Part shown: positions 16,470 through 27,486 of the stretch, piece by piece
Layout: every line of letters starts with the position of its first letter
Position numbering within the stretch: the first letter of the stretch is position 1
NCBI RefSeq assembly: GCF_900103215.1
Contig: NZ_FNGV01000002.1
Span: 603,608-667,607 of the forward strand
From: Kriegella aquimaris
GTDB taxonomy: Bacteria > Bacteroidota > Bacteroidia > Flavobacteriales > Flavobacteriaceae
DNA: 64,000 nucleotides
Reading direction: 5' to 3'
Made by a program: the position numbers and the translations under genes
The notes under the pieces: generated by a model
Databases searched by the model: none
What the model was told of the DNA's origin: nothing
What the model saw: only the letters and a program-made list of their open reading frames with translations

Positions 16470-18965
16470 ATGAATCATACATATCATATTCACGGAATGA
16501 CTTGCAATGGGTGTAGAGCCCATGTAGAGCAGGTATTGGCCAACGTTAAGGGGGTGACCAATGTTTCGGTAGATTTAGAAAAGGCCGAAGCCATTTTAGA
16601 AATGGATAAAGAAATTCCCTTAGAAACGTTGCAAAATGTAATGAAAGAAGATGGTGGACATTATTCCATTCATAAACCAGGTTCCCATCATCGTAACGAG
16701 GTCACTAAACCGACAAAACAGGAGAATGGCAACGGTACTTTTTATTGCCCTATGCATTGTGAAGGCGACAAAACGTATACCGAGCCGGGCGATTGCCCAG
16801 TGTGCGGTATGGATTTGGTCGAACAGGTTAGTGCCTCCAATAGCGTAACCCAAGAATATACCTGTCCTATGCATCCCGAAGTTGTTCGTGATGAGCTGGG
16901 TGATTGCCCTATATGTGGCATGGAATTAGTGCCAAAGCAGGCAGATATCTCTGCGGAAGAAAAAAGTTACGGCAAGCTTCTGAACAAGTTCAAAATAGCG
17001 GTCGCTTTTACGTTGCCCATTTTTATCATCGCCATGTCAGAGATGGTACCTAATAATCCGCTTTATAAACTATTGAGCTTAAAGTCTTGGAATTGGATTC
17101 AGTTTGCACTTTCGATTCCTGTAGTTTTTTATGCTACTTGGATGTTCTTTGAACGTGCCTACCGTTCTGTAAAAACATGGAATCTCAACATGTTTACCTT
17201 AATTGGTATTGGTGCAGGTGTAGCATGGTTGTTCAGTGTGTTTGCTATTTTGGTACCGGACTTCTTTCCGCCCCAATTTAAAACAGAACAAGGCACAGTT
17301 CATGTATATTTTGAGGCCGCTACGGTTATTTTGACCTTGGTGCTTTTTGGCCAGTTGTTGGAAGCTCGCGCACACAGTAAGACCAATTCTGCAGTAAAAG
17401 AGTTGTTGAAATTGGCTCCCAATAGCGCAATCCGAATTGTTGATGGAAAAGATGAAACCATTGCGATCGACCAAATTTCAAAAGGTGATTTGTTACGGGT
17501 AAAACCTGGAGATAAAATTCCCGTTGATGGTGTTGTCGACGATGGTGAAAGTACGGTTGATGAATCTATGATTACGGGAGAACCCGTACCTGTTCAAAAA
17601 GTAGAAGGAGATAAGGTGAGTTCGGGTACCATAAATGGCAAACGTTCCTTTGTGATGAAGGCCGAAAAAGTAGGTGCAGATACCTTGCTTTCCCAAATTA
17701 TCGAAATGGTGAACAAAGCGAGTCGTAGTCAGGCTCCTATTCAAAAATTGGCTGATAAAATTTCAAGTTATTTTGTGCCCGCAGTAGTCTTTATTTCGGT
17801 GGTCACCTTTGTAGTTTGGGTCATTTTCGGGCCTGAACCTGCCTATGTCTATGCGTTGGTCAATGCGATTGCCGTATTAATAATTGCCTGTCCGTGTGCT
17901 TTAGGTCTGGCAACACCGATGTCGGTGATGGTCGGTGTGGGGAAAGGGGCACAATCAGGTGTGTTGATCAAGAATGCCGAGGCTTTGGAGCGTATGGACA
18001 AAATTGATACCCTAGTTGTCGATAAAACTGGAACCATAACAGAAGGAAAACCATCGGTGGAAAAAGTTGTCAGTGTTACCAATTTCGATTCGAAAAAGGT
18101 GTTACAGTACATCGTTTCTTTAAACCAATATAGTGAACACCCATTGGCTGATGCAACTGTAAAATATGGAAAAGCCCAGAATGTAGAACTTTTGAAAGTT
18201 GCCGATTTTGATTCCGTAACGGGAAAAGGGGTTACCGGAAAAATATATGGTGCGTCCATCGCTTTGGGTAATGAAAAGATGATGGTCGAAGCAAAAGTTG
18301 CTATTACAGATAATTTAAAATCAGACGTAGTCGTACATCAAAAACAAGGAAAAACGGTGTCATACTTGGCTATCGATGGAAAGGCTGTCGGTTTTGTTGC
18401 TATTGGTGATAAGATTAAGGAAACGAGTAAAAAGGCTATTGAGGAATTACAAAAATCAGGTATTGCGGTGGTCATGCTGACAGGGGATAATTACGATACG
18501 GCAAAGGCCGTAGCAGATCAACTCAATTTGGCTGACTTTAAAGCAGAAATGCTTCCACAAGATAAACTAGCAGAGGTCGAACGTCTACAGGCCGAGGGCA
18601 GAAAAGTTGCGGTCGCTGGTGATGGTATCAATGATGCACCTGCATTGGCAAAAAGTGATGTGGGCATTGCCATGGGTACGGGTACCGATGTTGCTATCGA
18701 AAGTGCTTCGATTACCTTGGTCAAAGGCGATTTGCATGGTATTGTGAAGGCCTGCAAGCTGAGCAATGCGGTGATGAAAAACATCAAGCAGAATTTATTT
18801 TTTGCATTGATTTACAATACTGTTGGTATTCCTATTGCGGCGGGAGTTTTGTTTCCATTTTTCGGATTGTTGCTTTCGCCTATGATTGCCGCATTGGCCA
18901 TGAGTTTTAGTTCTGTTTCTGTAATCGCCAACGCTTTGCGTCTACGAGCGGCAAAAATTAATTGA
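16470..18965 (+). CDS. copA: Copper-transporting P1B-type ATPase CopA
   Basis: This 831-residue inner-membrane pump exports Cu(I) from the cytosol. In order it has an HMA domain with GMTCNGC (Cys12/Cys15), two heavy-metal-binding repeats of the CPMH...CPxCGM type (about 92-116 and 130-154), and about eight membrane helices. Further on come the TGE phosphatase motif (369-371), the CPC ion site in the sixth helix (474-476), phosphorylation motif DKTGT (518-522), SEHPLA (555-560) and [11 protein letters not shown]. The C-terminal helices carry the N and MSxSS residues of P1B-1 pumps ([17 protein letters not shown]), which supports copper or silver over zinc. The ATG at 16470 is chosen over an upstream GTG because the HMA domain starts there. 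Confidence 0.95.
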   Translation: MNHTYHIHGMTCNGCRAHVEQVLANVKGVTNVSVDLEKAEAILEMDKEIPLETLQNVMKEDGGHYSIHKPGSHHRNEVTKPTKQENGNGTFYCPMHCEGDKTYTEPGDCPVCGMDLVEQVSASNSVTQEYTCPMHPEVVRDELGDCPICGMELVPKQADISAEEKSYGKLLNKFKIAVAFTLPIFIIAMSEMVPNNPLYKLLSLKSWNWIQFALSIPVVFYATWMFFERAYRSVKTWNLNMFTLIGIGAGVAWLFSVFAILVPDFFPPQFKTEQGTVHVYFEAATVILTLVLFGQLLEARAHSKTNSAVKELLKLAPNSAIRIVDGKDETIAIDQISKGDLLRVKPGDKIPVDGVVDDGESTVDESMITGEPVPVQKVEGDKVSSGTINGKRSFVMKAEKVGADTLLSQIIEMVNKASRSQAPIQKLADKISSYFVPAVVFISVVTFVVWVIFGPEPAYVYALVNAIAVLIIACPCALGLATPMSVMVGVGKGAQSGVLIKNAEALERMDKIDTLVVDKTGTITEGKPSVEKVVSVTNFDSKKVLQYIVSLNQYSEHPLADATVKYGKAQNVELLKVADFDSVTGKGVTGKIYGASIALGNEKMMVEAKVAITDNLKSDVVVHQKQGKTVSYLAIDGKAVGFVAIGDKIKETSKKAIEELQKSGIAVVMLTGDNYDTAKAVADQLNLADFKAEMLPQDKLAEVERLQAEGRKVAVAGDGINDAPALAKSDVGIAMGTGTDVAIESASITLVKGDLHGIVKACKLSNAVMKNIKQNLFFALIYNTVGIPIAAGVLFPFFGLLLSPMIAALAMSFSSVSVIANALRLRAAKIN

Positions 18966-18988
18966 TAAAGTTTGAGCAAAAAAAATAA

Positions 18989-21250
18989 ATGAATAAATAT
19001 AAAGTAGTACTTATTTTAACAGTAGTGCCTTGGCTCATTTTCTCTCAGGAAAAAGTGGAAGGGATAATCGTAGAGGCCGGAAATTCTAATACCGCGGGGC
19101 TATCAGGTGCCAATGTCTATTGGCAAGATTCGCAAATGGGAGTAGTTACCGATATAGAGGGAAGATTCTCTATTCCCTATAAAAAAGAATACGATAGATT
19201 AATAATTAGTTATGTAGGTTTTGAGTCGGATACTTTAACTATAAAAGAGCCTAAAACTATTCGTCATAGTTTAAAAGCATCCAATGAATTGGATGAAGTA
19301 GTCGTGCGACAAGAGCGTGACGCCATTCAGAAAGCCTATTTCAGTCCGCAAAATGTGGTTACGGTTAATAGTGCGGAATTGTTGAAAGCGGCCTGCTGTA
19401 ATCTAGCGGAAAGCTTTGAAACCAATCCGGCAATCGATGTAAATTTTTCCGATGCGTTAACGGGAACGAAACAAATTCAGATGTTGGGGTTGACGAGTCC
19501 GTATTTGTTGATTACACAAGAGAATATTCCTATGGTTCGCGGTGCTTCTCAGGCGTACGGATTAACATTTACTCCCGGTACTTGGGTAGAGAGTATTCAA
19601 ATTACAAAGGGCGCAGGTAGCGTAGTGAATGGCTATGAGAGTATCTCGGGCCAAATAAATACCGAGTTGGTAAAACCGCTTACCGATACAGCCATTTTTG
19701 TGAATGGGTACGGAAATGAGAACGGCCGGTACGAGTTGAATACTCATTTAAATAAAAAACTGACCGATAAATGGAGTACGGGCTTGTATGTCCACGGAAA
19801 TAAGCGAACCCAAAAAGAAGACGACAATAGAGACGGATTCTTAGATGCGCCAATTGCTGATCAAATCAATGTAATGAACCGTTGGCAGTACCAAGATGCT
19901 GAAAAGGGTTGGGTAAGTTTTTTTAATGTTCGATTCTTGAATGATGAAAAGCAAGTTGGGCAGGTTAATTTCAATCCTGATACCGACAGAGTCGATAGAA
20001 ATCGAGGTGCATTGAGCGGAGCCGGAGTGTGGGGAGGTGAAATTGATACGCGGCGATTTGATACGTCACTAAAATTGGGATACGTTTTTCCTGAGCTTCC
20101 TTTTCAAAGTATTGGTTTTCAAACAGCGTACAGTTTGCATAAGCAAGATTCGTATTTCGGATTAAGAAGCTATGACATAAACCACGAAAGTATCTATACG
20201 AACCTGCTTTTTAATTCTATTATTGGCGATACTAGAAACAAGTTCAAAACCGGACTTACTTTTGCTTACGATGGGTACAATGAGCTAGTAAACACGACAG
20301 ATTATTCAAGGGAGGATAAATCCGCAGGGGCATTTTTTGAGTACAGTTTTGAAAATCTAGAAAAGGTAAGTTTAACTGCTGGTCTTCGAGTTGATAGTCA
20401 TAACCGACTGGGAACTTTTATAACCCCTAGATTTCACATACGCTATACGCCTTGGGAAAAAGGTAGCTTACGTGGTTCTTTTGGTAGGGGAAAGCGTGCC
20501 GCGAATATTTTTGCCGAGAATCAGCAGCTGTTTGCATCATCAAGAGAAATTAAAATTCTGAATTCAGAAGGAGACGTTTATGGTTTGGAGCCAGAAGATG
20601 CTTGGAATTACGGAGTTAGCTTTCTGCAGGGGTTTAATTTTTTGGGTCGAAAGGGAAATATTGTTTTTGATTATTACATTACCGATTTTAGAAATCAGGT
20701 TGTGGTAGATTGGGAAAACCCACAGGAAGTATCCTTTTATAATTTAGACGGGGAGAGTAAGGGCAGTAGTTTTCAGGTAGAGGTAAATTATGAGCTTTTG
20801 CCTCGGTTAGATTTTCGCACAGCCTATAAATATTATGATGTTGCTACAGATTATAAAAGTGGTTCTTTACAGAAACCCTTACAGGCGCAGCACCGGTTTT
20901 TTGCTAACTTTGGGTATAAAACCAAAGCAAGGGAAAACGGCTCCCAGTGGAAGTTTGATTACACCTTGCACAGTTTGGGTAAGAAAAGGTTGCCCGATAC
21001 GTCTTCTAATCCAGTTGCGCATCAATTGGCGGCGTATTCATCACCGTATAACCATATGAATGCACAGATAACAAAAGTGTTCTCAAATGCGTTTGAACTG
21101 TATATGGGAGGAGAAAACCTCTCTGATGTACAACAAAGCAATCCTGTTTTGGGAGGTGATAACCCTTTTGGTCCTAATTTTGATACAACAATAGTATATG
21201 CGCCCATAATGGGCCGAATGTTTTACGCAGGATTTAGATTTAAAATTTAA
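18989..21250 (+). CDS. TonB-dependent receptor with carboxypeptidase-regulatory-like N-terminus (copper cluster)
   Basis: This 753-residue outer-membrane receptor has a signal peptide (1-19), a CarboxypepD_reg-like beta domain (about 22-95), a TonB-dependent plug (about 105-230) and a beta-barrel ending in aromatic-rich FYAGFRFKI. The plug contains an adjacent cysteine pair (Cys136-Cys137 in LLKAACCNLAESFETNP), which I recall from receptors linked to HMA proteins in Bacteroidetes. Family members import metal chelates, siderophores or sugars using TonB energy. Here the 23-bp distance to copA and the following HMA gene (19 bp) suggest metal or metal-chelate traffic. The substrate is not determined. 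Confidence 0.92.
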   Translation: MNKYKVVLILTVVPWLIFSQEKVEGIIVEAGNSNTAGLSGANVYWQDSQMGVVTDIEGRFSIPYKKEYDRLIISYVGFESDTLTIKEPKTIRHSLKASNELDEVVVRQERDAIQKAYFSPQNVVTVNSAELLKAACCNLAESFETNPAIDVNFSDALTGTKQIQMLGLTSPYLLITQENIPMVRGASQAYGLTFTPGTWVESIQITKGAGSVVNGYESISGQINTELVKPLTDTAIFVNGYGNENGRYELNTHLNKKLTDKWSTGLYVHGNKRTQKEDDNRDGFLDAPIADQINVMNRWQYQDAEKGWVSFFNVRFLNDEKQVGQVNFNPDTDRVDRNRGALSGAGVWGGEIDTRRFDTSLKLGYVFPELPFQSIGFQTAYSLHKQDSYFGLRSYDINHESIYTNLLFNSIIGDTRNKFKTGLTFAYDGYNELVNTTDYSREDKSAGAFFEYSFENLEKVSLTAGLRVDSHNRLGTFITPRFHIRYTPWEKGSLRGSFGRGKRAANIFAENQQLFASSREIKILNSEGDVYGLEPEDAWNYGVSFLQGFNFLGRKGNIVFDYYITDFRNQVVVDWENPQEVSFYNLDGESKGSSFQVEVNYELLPRLDFRTAYKYYDVATDYKSGSLQKPLQAQHRFFANFGYKTKARENGSQWKFDYTLHSLGKKRLPDTSSNPVAHQLAAYSSPYNHMNAQITKVFSNAFELYMGGENLSDVQQSNPVLGGDNPFGPNFDTTIVYAPIMGRMFYAGFRFKI

Positions 21251-21268
21251 CGAATAAATACCAATAAA

Positions 21269-21625
21269 ATGAAAACGACGATTTTATCAATAGCCATGAC
21301 CTTTTTTGCCCTTGTAACTTTTGCTCAAGAGAAGAATAAAAAAATGACCTTTGATGTCAACGGTAAGTGTGCCATGTGTAAAGAACGTATAGAAAAAGCT
21401 GCTTTGGGTGTTAAAGGAGTTAAATATGCGCTATGGGATATTCCAACGCATCAATTAGCCGTTATTATGGACGAGCGTAAAACGGATGCTATGAAAATTA
21501 AAACGGCCATAGTCGCCGTTGGTCATGATACCAAAGAGTTGAAAGCTACTAAGGAGGCCTATGAGAGTGTACACCCATGTTGTAGGTATCGTGAAGATAA
21601 TACAGATGATGGTGCCGATCATTGA
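21269..21625 (+). CDS. Secreted heavy-metal-associated (HMA) domain protein
   Basis: This 118-residue protein has a signal peptide (1-19, ending TFAQ), an HMA ferredoxin-like domain with GKCAMCKERIE (Cys34/Cys37) and a C-terminal tail with an adjacent cysteine pair (Cys104-Cys105 in HPCCRY), ending acidic and His-containing. It is a periplasmic relative of CopZ metallochaperones. Its position after the TonB receptor suggests that it carries copper between the outer and inner membranes; direction is unknown. It is closely linked (18 bp) to the receptor gene. Confidence 0.9.
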   Translation: MKTTILSIAMTFFALVTFAQEKNKKMTFDVNGKCAMCKERIEKAALGVKGVKYALWDIPTHQLAVIMDERKTDAMKIKTAIVAVGHDTKELKATKEAYESVHPCCRYREDNTDDGADH

Positions 21626-21735
21626 TTTGGCAGCTATTCATTAATAATTGGCAAATAAAAGCGTGTTTACTTGCGGACTTGTAAGGAAATCCCCTTTTTT
21701 ATTACTAAATCCGTACAACTTCTAAATGAGAACTG

Positions 21736-22701
21736 GTGCGGATTTTGTTGTTTATGCTGCTTTTATGCTACGGTGAACCTTTATGGTCACAAACCTGTTG
21801 CTCGGGCGGGGTGCCGTTATCCAATAATTTGGGACTACCCAACGAGGGCAAAGGGTCGTTACATATTGGGTTAAATTATGACTATAATAATCTGAACACC
21901 CTAAATGCTGGTGTCGAGAAGCTAGACGATGATTCACGATTAAGAGTTACAAATTCTATTTTATTGAATTTGGGCTATGCTATTTCCGATAGGGTTTCTT
22001 TTGAAAGTCTTTTTACATGGGTCAACCAGAAACGCATTATCTCTCAATTCGGGAATGAAAATTTAACTACTACAAAAGGAATTGGCGATGCAGTATTTTT
22101 AATAAAATATGCCATTCCCGATATTTTGGGAACAAATTCCGTCTTGAATGTAGGCCTGGGAACAAAAGTGCCATTGGGTAAATCTGATTTGACTACTGCT
22201 GAAGGTTTTCAACTAATCGCAGATTTGCAACCTGGAAGTGGTGCTTGGGACGTTTTAGGGTGGTCGTCAGTTTCAAAGGGACTTTCTGTTAGACCTTCGG
22301 CGACTATTTCAGCAAGTCTTACGTATCGATTGACCGGTAAGAATACTTCTTATTTAAGCGATTCATCCAGTTATGAATTTGGTAACGTATTCCAAGCCAA
22401 TGTGGGTTATACGGATCAATTTCTATTGTTCAATACCATTTTTAGTCCTGGACTGATATTCAAATATCGAAAAGCATCTTTCGATAAGATAGATGGTTCG
22501 AGATTGCCCAATACAGGCGGTGAATGGATTTTCATACGACCAGAACTTTCAGCACTGCTGACACCGAGTATCACGATTAGCTCAAGATTGGAACTCCCTC
22601 TTTATAGCTATGTCGATGGCACACAATTGACACCTACCCTTCGTTTCACTGCGGGTATTTCCTTTGTATTAAAAAAGAAAAAATTGAATATTTTAAATTA
22701 A
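21736..22701 (+). CDS. Outer-membrane beta-barrel protein of the copper cluster
   Basis: This 321-residue protein has a hydrophobic signal (about 1-18), then a mature N-terminus with an adjacent cysteine pair (Cys21-Cys22 in QTCCSGG). A series of amphipathic beta strands follows, typical of phenol-degradation MetA / transporter-like outer-membrane barrels. It ends in FTAGISFVL plus a basic tail. The start must be the GTG at 21736 or later, because an in-frame TGA lies 9 bp upstream. It is probably a channel or adhesion-type barrel; no substrate can be assigned. The cysteine pair echoes those in the neighbouring exported proteins. Confidence 0.8.
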   Translation: MRILLFMLLLCYGEPLWSQTCCSGGVPLSNNLGLPNEGKGSLHIGLNYDYNNLNTLNAGVEKLDDDSRLRVTNSILLNLGYAISDRVSFESLFTWVNQKRIISQFGNENLTTTKGIGDAVFLIKYAIPDILGTNSVLNVGLGTKVPLGKSDLTTAEGFQLIADLQPGSGAWDVLGWSSVSKGLSVRPSATISASLTYRLTGKNTSYLSDSSSYEFGNVFQANVGYTDQFLLFNTIFSPGLIFKYRKASFDKIDGSRLPNTGGEWIFIRPELSALLTPSITISSRLELPLYSYVDGTQLTPTLRFTAGISFVLKKKKLNILN

Positions 22702-22706
22702 ACGCT

Positions 22707-23798
22707 ATGATAAGGAATACATTAGTTTTTTTGGTCTACGCCCTATCGCTATTTTCCTGTAGCTCGTCAAGTACACAGGAAACCCAAAATACATCGGGAA
22801 CACGGCCATCGAATTCTAACCCTGACCCAAATGAAACAGAAAACACCTATACGGATTGGCTTATACCGGTAAGTGACGTGTTGGATGGAGGCCCCGGTAG
22901 GGACGGCATACCTGCTTTGGAAAATCCGGATATGGTAAAAGCGGAAAATGCTTCACTTTTGTCAGATACCGATCTGGTTCTAGGATATAAGAACGGGAAC
23001 GATATTAGAGCATATCAACATATTGTGCTGGACTGGCATGAAATCGTAAATGATAATATTGGGGATGCATCATTGGCAATCACCTATTGCCCGCTGACGG
23101 GAACGGGCATTGGTTGGAACAGATTCATAGATGGAAGCGATACCACTTTTGGAGTTTCGGGACTGTTGTACCAAACGAATTTGATTCCCTTTGATAGGGC
23201 GACGAAAAGTAATTGGTCACAAATCTTGGGGGAATCTGTAAATGGCAGTTTGGCCGGTAAAGACATAGATTTGATTACACTTGTTGAAACGGATTGGAAG
23301 ACATGGAAAGCAATGTTTCCGAATACGATTGTCATAAGTTTGAATACAGGTTTTTCAAGAACTTATGGTACCTATCCGTATTCCGATTACAAAACCAATA
23401 CTAATTTATTTTTCTTTCCAACGCCTAAAGATACCAGATTGACTTTGAAGGATAGGGTTCATGCCATAGTCATTGGCGGTTTTGCCAAGGTGTACCAATT
23501 TTCTGATTTTCAAACGGCTCATGTTATCAAAGATACTTTCAGGGCAAGGAATTATCTGGTCGTAGGTAATGCCAATTTTATAGCTTCATTTGAGTTGGAT
23601 GCTTCACAGGATAGTATGGAATTCGAATATGTTTTTGATGGCACCTCAGAAGTCGTATTGCAAGATAATCAAGGTAGGCAGTACAATATTTTTGGGGAAG
23701 CCGTTTCAGGATCCGAACACTTAAAACCTTCCGAATCGTTCATGGGATATTGGTTTTCTATACCCGCCTTTTATAACACGGTAATTTATGGCGACTAA
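22707..23798 (+). CDS. DUF3179-domain lipoprotein
   Basis: This 363-residue lipoprotein has a lipobox at LFSC (Cys18) and a low-complexity Ser/Thr/Asn linker. A DUF3179 domain with ITYCPLTGTGIGWNR near residue 127 and a C-terminal AVSGSEHLKPSESFMGYWFSIPAFY segment follow. DUF3179 proteins are widespread and have no established activity. It lies only 5 bp after the barrel gene, so it is part of the copper transcription unit, which suggests an envelope role there. A strong terminator lies downstream between it and groEL. Confidence 0.88.
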   Translation: MIRNTLVFLVYALSLFSCSSSSTQETQNTSGTRPSNSNPDPNETENTYTDWLIPVSDVLDGGPGRDGIPALENPDMVKAENASLLSDTDLVLGYKNGNDIRAYQHIVLDWHEIVNDNIGDASLAITYCPLTGTGIGWNRFIDGSDTTFGVSGLLYQTNLIPFDRATKSNWSQILGESVNGSLAGKDIDLITLVETDWKTWKAMFPNTIVISLNTGFSRTYGTYPYSDYKTNTNLFFFPTPKDTRLTLKDRVHAIVIGGFAKVYQFSDFQTAHVIKDTFRARNYLVVGNANFIASFELDASQDSMEFEYVFDGTSEVVLQDNQGRQYNIFGEAVSGSEHLKPSESFMGYWFSIPAFYNTVIYGD

Positions 23799-23837
23799 AG
23801 TTTGGTGTTTACCTGAATCGCAAATCTCGCTAAAAAA

Positions 23838-23870
23838 TAAAAACCGCCATGGACATTCCATGGCGGTTTT
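23838..23870. terminator. Bidirectional terminator between the copper cluster and groEL
   Basis: A 14-bp perfect stem (AAAACCGCCATGGA and its complement) has a 3-nt CAT loop. On the minus strand it is followed by TTTTTATTTTTT, so it is strongest for groEL. On the plus strand a 4-T end serves the DUF3179 gene. Confidence 0.9.
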
Positions 23871-23897
23871 AAATTGTAAGTATAATTTATACTTGAA

Positions 23898-25547
<1,650 letters not shown>

Positions 25548-25556
25548 TCATTTTCA

Positions 25557-25637
25557 TTCTCGTGTTGACGAGAACTTGTTTTAATTAATCTTAAGTTTTT
25601 GGGATTCCCTCTTGATGGCTATCAAGATTTATGGGAA
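25557..25637 (-). other. Two hairpins in the groES-groEL intergenic region
   Basis: Hairpin 1 is TTCTCGT/ACGAGAA with a 4-nt loop (25557-25574). Hairpin 2 is TCTTGAT/ATCAAGA with a 4-nt loop (25610-25627), extended by an outer TTCCC/GGGAA pair (25605-25637) with a 5-nt bulge. Neither has a good T-run on the minus strand, so RNA processing or partial termination is more likely than full termination. Confidence 0.5.
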
Positions 25638-25650
25638 CAATTAAAATAGT

Positions 25651-25929
25651 TTAAATAATCGCCAAAACATCACTTTCGCGCATCATAAGATAATCGGTGC
25701 CTTCCAATTTAAGCTCGGTACCGGCATACTTTCCGTATAAAACGGTATCCCCTACTTTTACCGTCACCTTTTCATCTTTGGTTCCGGGTCCAACAGCAAC
25801 AATTTTGCCTTGTTGGGGTTTTTCCTTTGCAGTGTCAGGAATATAGATGCCAGATGCCGTTTTGGTTTCGGCTGCCATAGGTTCAATAAGAACCCGATCT
25901 GCCAATGGTTTAATCTTAACTTTAGCCAT
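25651..25929 (-). CDS. groES: Co-chaperonin GroES (Hsp10)
   Basis: GroES caps the GroEL ring. The 92-residue protein has the full family sequence: [12 protein letters not shown], a mobile loop around [41 protein letters not shown] and the final [13 protein letters not shown]. It is transcribed with groEL. The upstream region (25930-26021) lacks a clear TAnnTTTG box or CIRCE element, so the promoter was not located. Confidence 0.98.
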   Translation of the reverse strand: MAKVKIKPLADRVLIEPMAAETKTASGIYIPDTAKEKPQQGKIVAVGPGTKDEKVTVKVGDTVLYGKYAGTELKLEGTDYLMMRESDVLAII

Positions 25930-26021
25930 ATTAATTTAAATTTTAAAATTGATTTTTAATAATTCCACGTATGCATTGACAGAAATTATGCCATGATGCG
26001 AAAACTGACATATTGTTAACG

Positions 26022-26056
26022 CAAAAATGCCAGCTTGTCATTTTGGCTGGCATTTT
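26022..26056 (-). terminator. Terminator after secG
   Basis: An 11-bp stem (AAAATGCCAGC and its complement) around an 11-nt loop is followed by a T-run on the minus strand. It separates the secG unit from groESL. Confidence 0.85.
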
Positions 26057-26076
26057 GATATGATATTTGTAATTGA

Positions 26077-26451
26077 TTATTGACTATCGGTCGGATCGGC
26101 ATCATTACTTGCCGGTGCCGGAACTTCTTGAGGAACCGTTTCGGGTACGGTTTCAGGAACTGTAGTTTCAATATCATCGCCCCCTTGTAAGAGTTTAGAA
26201 TCAGCATCGCCAAAATTACCTTTAAGGGCAATATTGGAAGCCAAAATCAAAACAACAAGAAGAGTAGCCAAGGTCCATGTACTTTTATCTAAAAAGTCAC
26301 CTGTCTTTTTTACACCGCCAACTACTTGACTGCCACCTCCGCCAAACGAAGATGATAAGCCGCCGCCTTTAGGGTTTTGAACCATAATGACCAAGACCAA
26401 AAGGAAACATACGACGATTATAAGAATTAAGAATATTGAAAAGGTACTCAT
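26077..26451 (-). CDS. secG: Preprotein translocase subunit SecG
   Basis: SecG is the small accessory subunit of the SecYEG channel. The 124-residue protein has two membrane helices (about residues 3-23 and 54-72) joined by the signature loop MVQNPKGGGLSSSFGGGGSQVVGG. A C-terminal acidic Pro/Glu/Val-rich tail with VPET repeats, longer than in E. coli, follows. The ATG at 26451 is chosen because the family begins there; a longer in-frame start lies inside the preceding gene. The gap to that gene is 4 bp, so the two are coupled. Confidence 0.96.
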   Translation of the reverse strand: MSTFSIFLILIIVVCFLLVLVIMVQNPKGGGLSSSFGGGGSQVVGGVKKTGDFLDKSTWTLATLLVVLILASNIALKGNFGDADSKLLQGGDDIETTVPETVPETVPQEVPAPASNDADPTDSQ

Positions 26452-26455
26452 TATA

Positions 26456-27382
26456 TTATTTGTTTTCTTTCTGTAATTTTTCCACCGCTCGAATACGGTC
26501 TGCAAAGAAACCACTTTTTTCCGGATATTTCAAACTTAAAATTTTATAGGATTGAATAGCCTTTTTATACTTTTTTTGTTCCAAATAGACCTTGGCGAGC
26601 GTCTCAGTCATCAGCTCTTTTTTATGAAGTTCGATTGAAGGCTTGATATCTATTTTGGGGTAAGGGTCTTCTTTGGCAATAGGTGCTATTTTCGGATTGT
26701 CTTCAATGAACTTGTCGATTAACTCGAACTTTTTCTTTTTTAAGACCTCTTCCTCTAGCGTGAATTGTTTTTCTTCTTTGTCGGAAGTTGCAGCGTTTTC
26801 TTCCTTATTTCGTTGTATTGCCTTGGGTGAAGTTAACTGAAGCCATTCGGCAAAAGAATATTTTTCCTTTTTGGTAAAGGGCAGTGGCTTGCCTATTTGT
26901 AACTGCTGTTTGGCCTTTGATTCTTCGGCCAGTTTTTTATCTATTTCCGGATCTTTCGACTTGAAAAGTTTTGGGTCTAGAATTTGCTCTGCATCCTCGG
27001 GAGTCAGCGATATTTGGGGCTCGGTCGATGCTGTGGTCGCTGGAGCGTTTTCTGGTACAGTTACAATTTCCTCTGAAATAATTTCTTGGTCAACCAAAGG
27101 AGTGGTTTTGCCGGCAATAGTGTCGGCAATGCTGTTTTGTAAAAATTCGTCGGAAGTGATGAAATCAAAAAGAATGTCGCGATCTGTTGTGTAGGCCGCG
27201 GTAATCTTGAGTGCCTTGTTGTATTTAAAGCTATTCAGATTCTTGAGTCCTTTTAAATGTAGCGCTTTTGCGGCTTGAAAGTATGGGTACTCCTCAAGAA
27301 TATCTTCCAAGTGTTTGGTCTGAACTGGGGAGACTACTTTATTGGGGTTTTGCAAGAGATATGTGAAGTCTTGTACTTTCAT
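26456..27382 (-). CDS. Conserved Bacteroidetes TPR-like protein of unknown function
   Basis: This 308-residue protein has an N-terminal helical domain (LEEYPYFQAAKALHLKGLKN, about 30-50), a long acidic and low-complexity middle (about 95-240), and a C-terminal TPR-like repeat TLAKVYLEQKKYKKAIQSYKIL (about 264-285). It has no signal peptide and no membrane helix, so it is probably cytosolic. It sits 4 bp before secG and 104 bp after lptE in an envelope-biogenesis block. TPR proteins mediate protein contacts, so an adapter role in export or LPS transport is possible, but that is inference. Confidence 0.8.
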   Translation of the reverse strand: MKVQDFTYLLQNPNKVVSPVQTKHLEDILEEYPYFQAAKALHLKGLKNLNSFKYNKALKITAAYTTDRDILFDFITSDEFLQNSIADTIAGKTTPLVDQEIISEEIVTVPENAPATTASTEPQISLTPEDAEQILDPKLFKSKDPEIDKKLAEESKAKQQLQIGKPLPFTKKEKYSFAEWLQLTSPKAIQRNKEENAATSDKEEKQFTLEEEVLKKKKFELIDKFIEDNPKIAPIAKEDPYPKIDIKPSIELHKKELMTETLAKVYLEQKKYKKAIQSYKILSLKYPEKSGFFADRIRAVEKLQKENK

Positions 27383-27486
27383 TTATACTACTGGTTGCTT
27401 CCTTATTTAGTTTGTAACACTATGATGAGGTATGGCACATTTTAAGAATTCATATGTTTTCGCTATTGTAAAACCTCAAAATGCTT

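Noticed and set aside
25930..26021. Possible CIRCE/HrcA operator before groES
   Set aside because: The TTAGCACTC-N9-GAGTGCTAA pattern is absent; only AT-rich DNA is seen.
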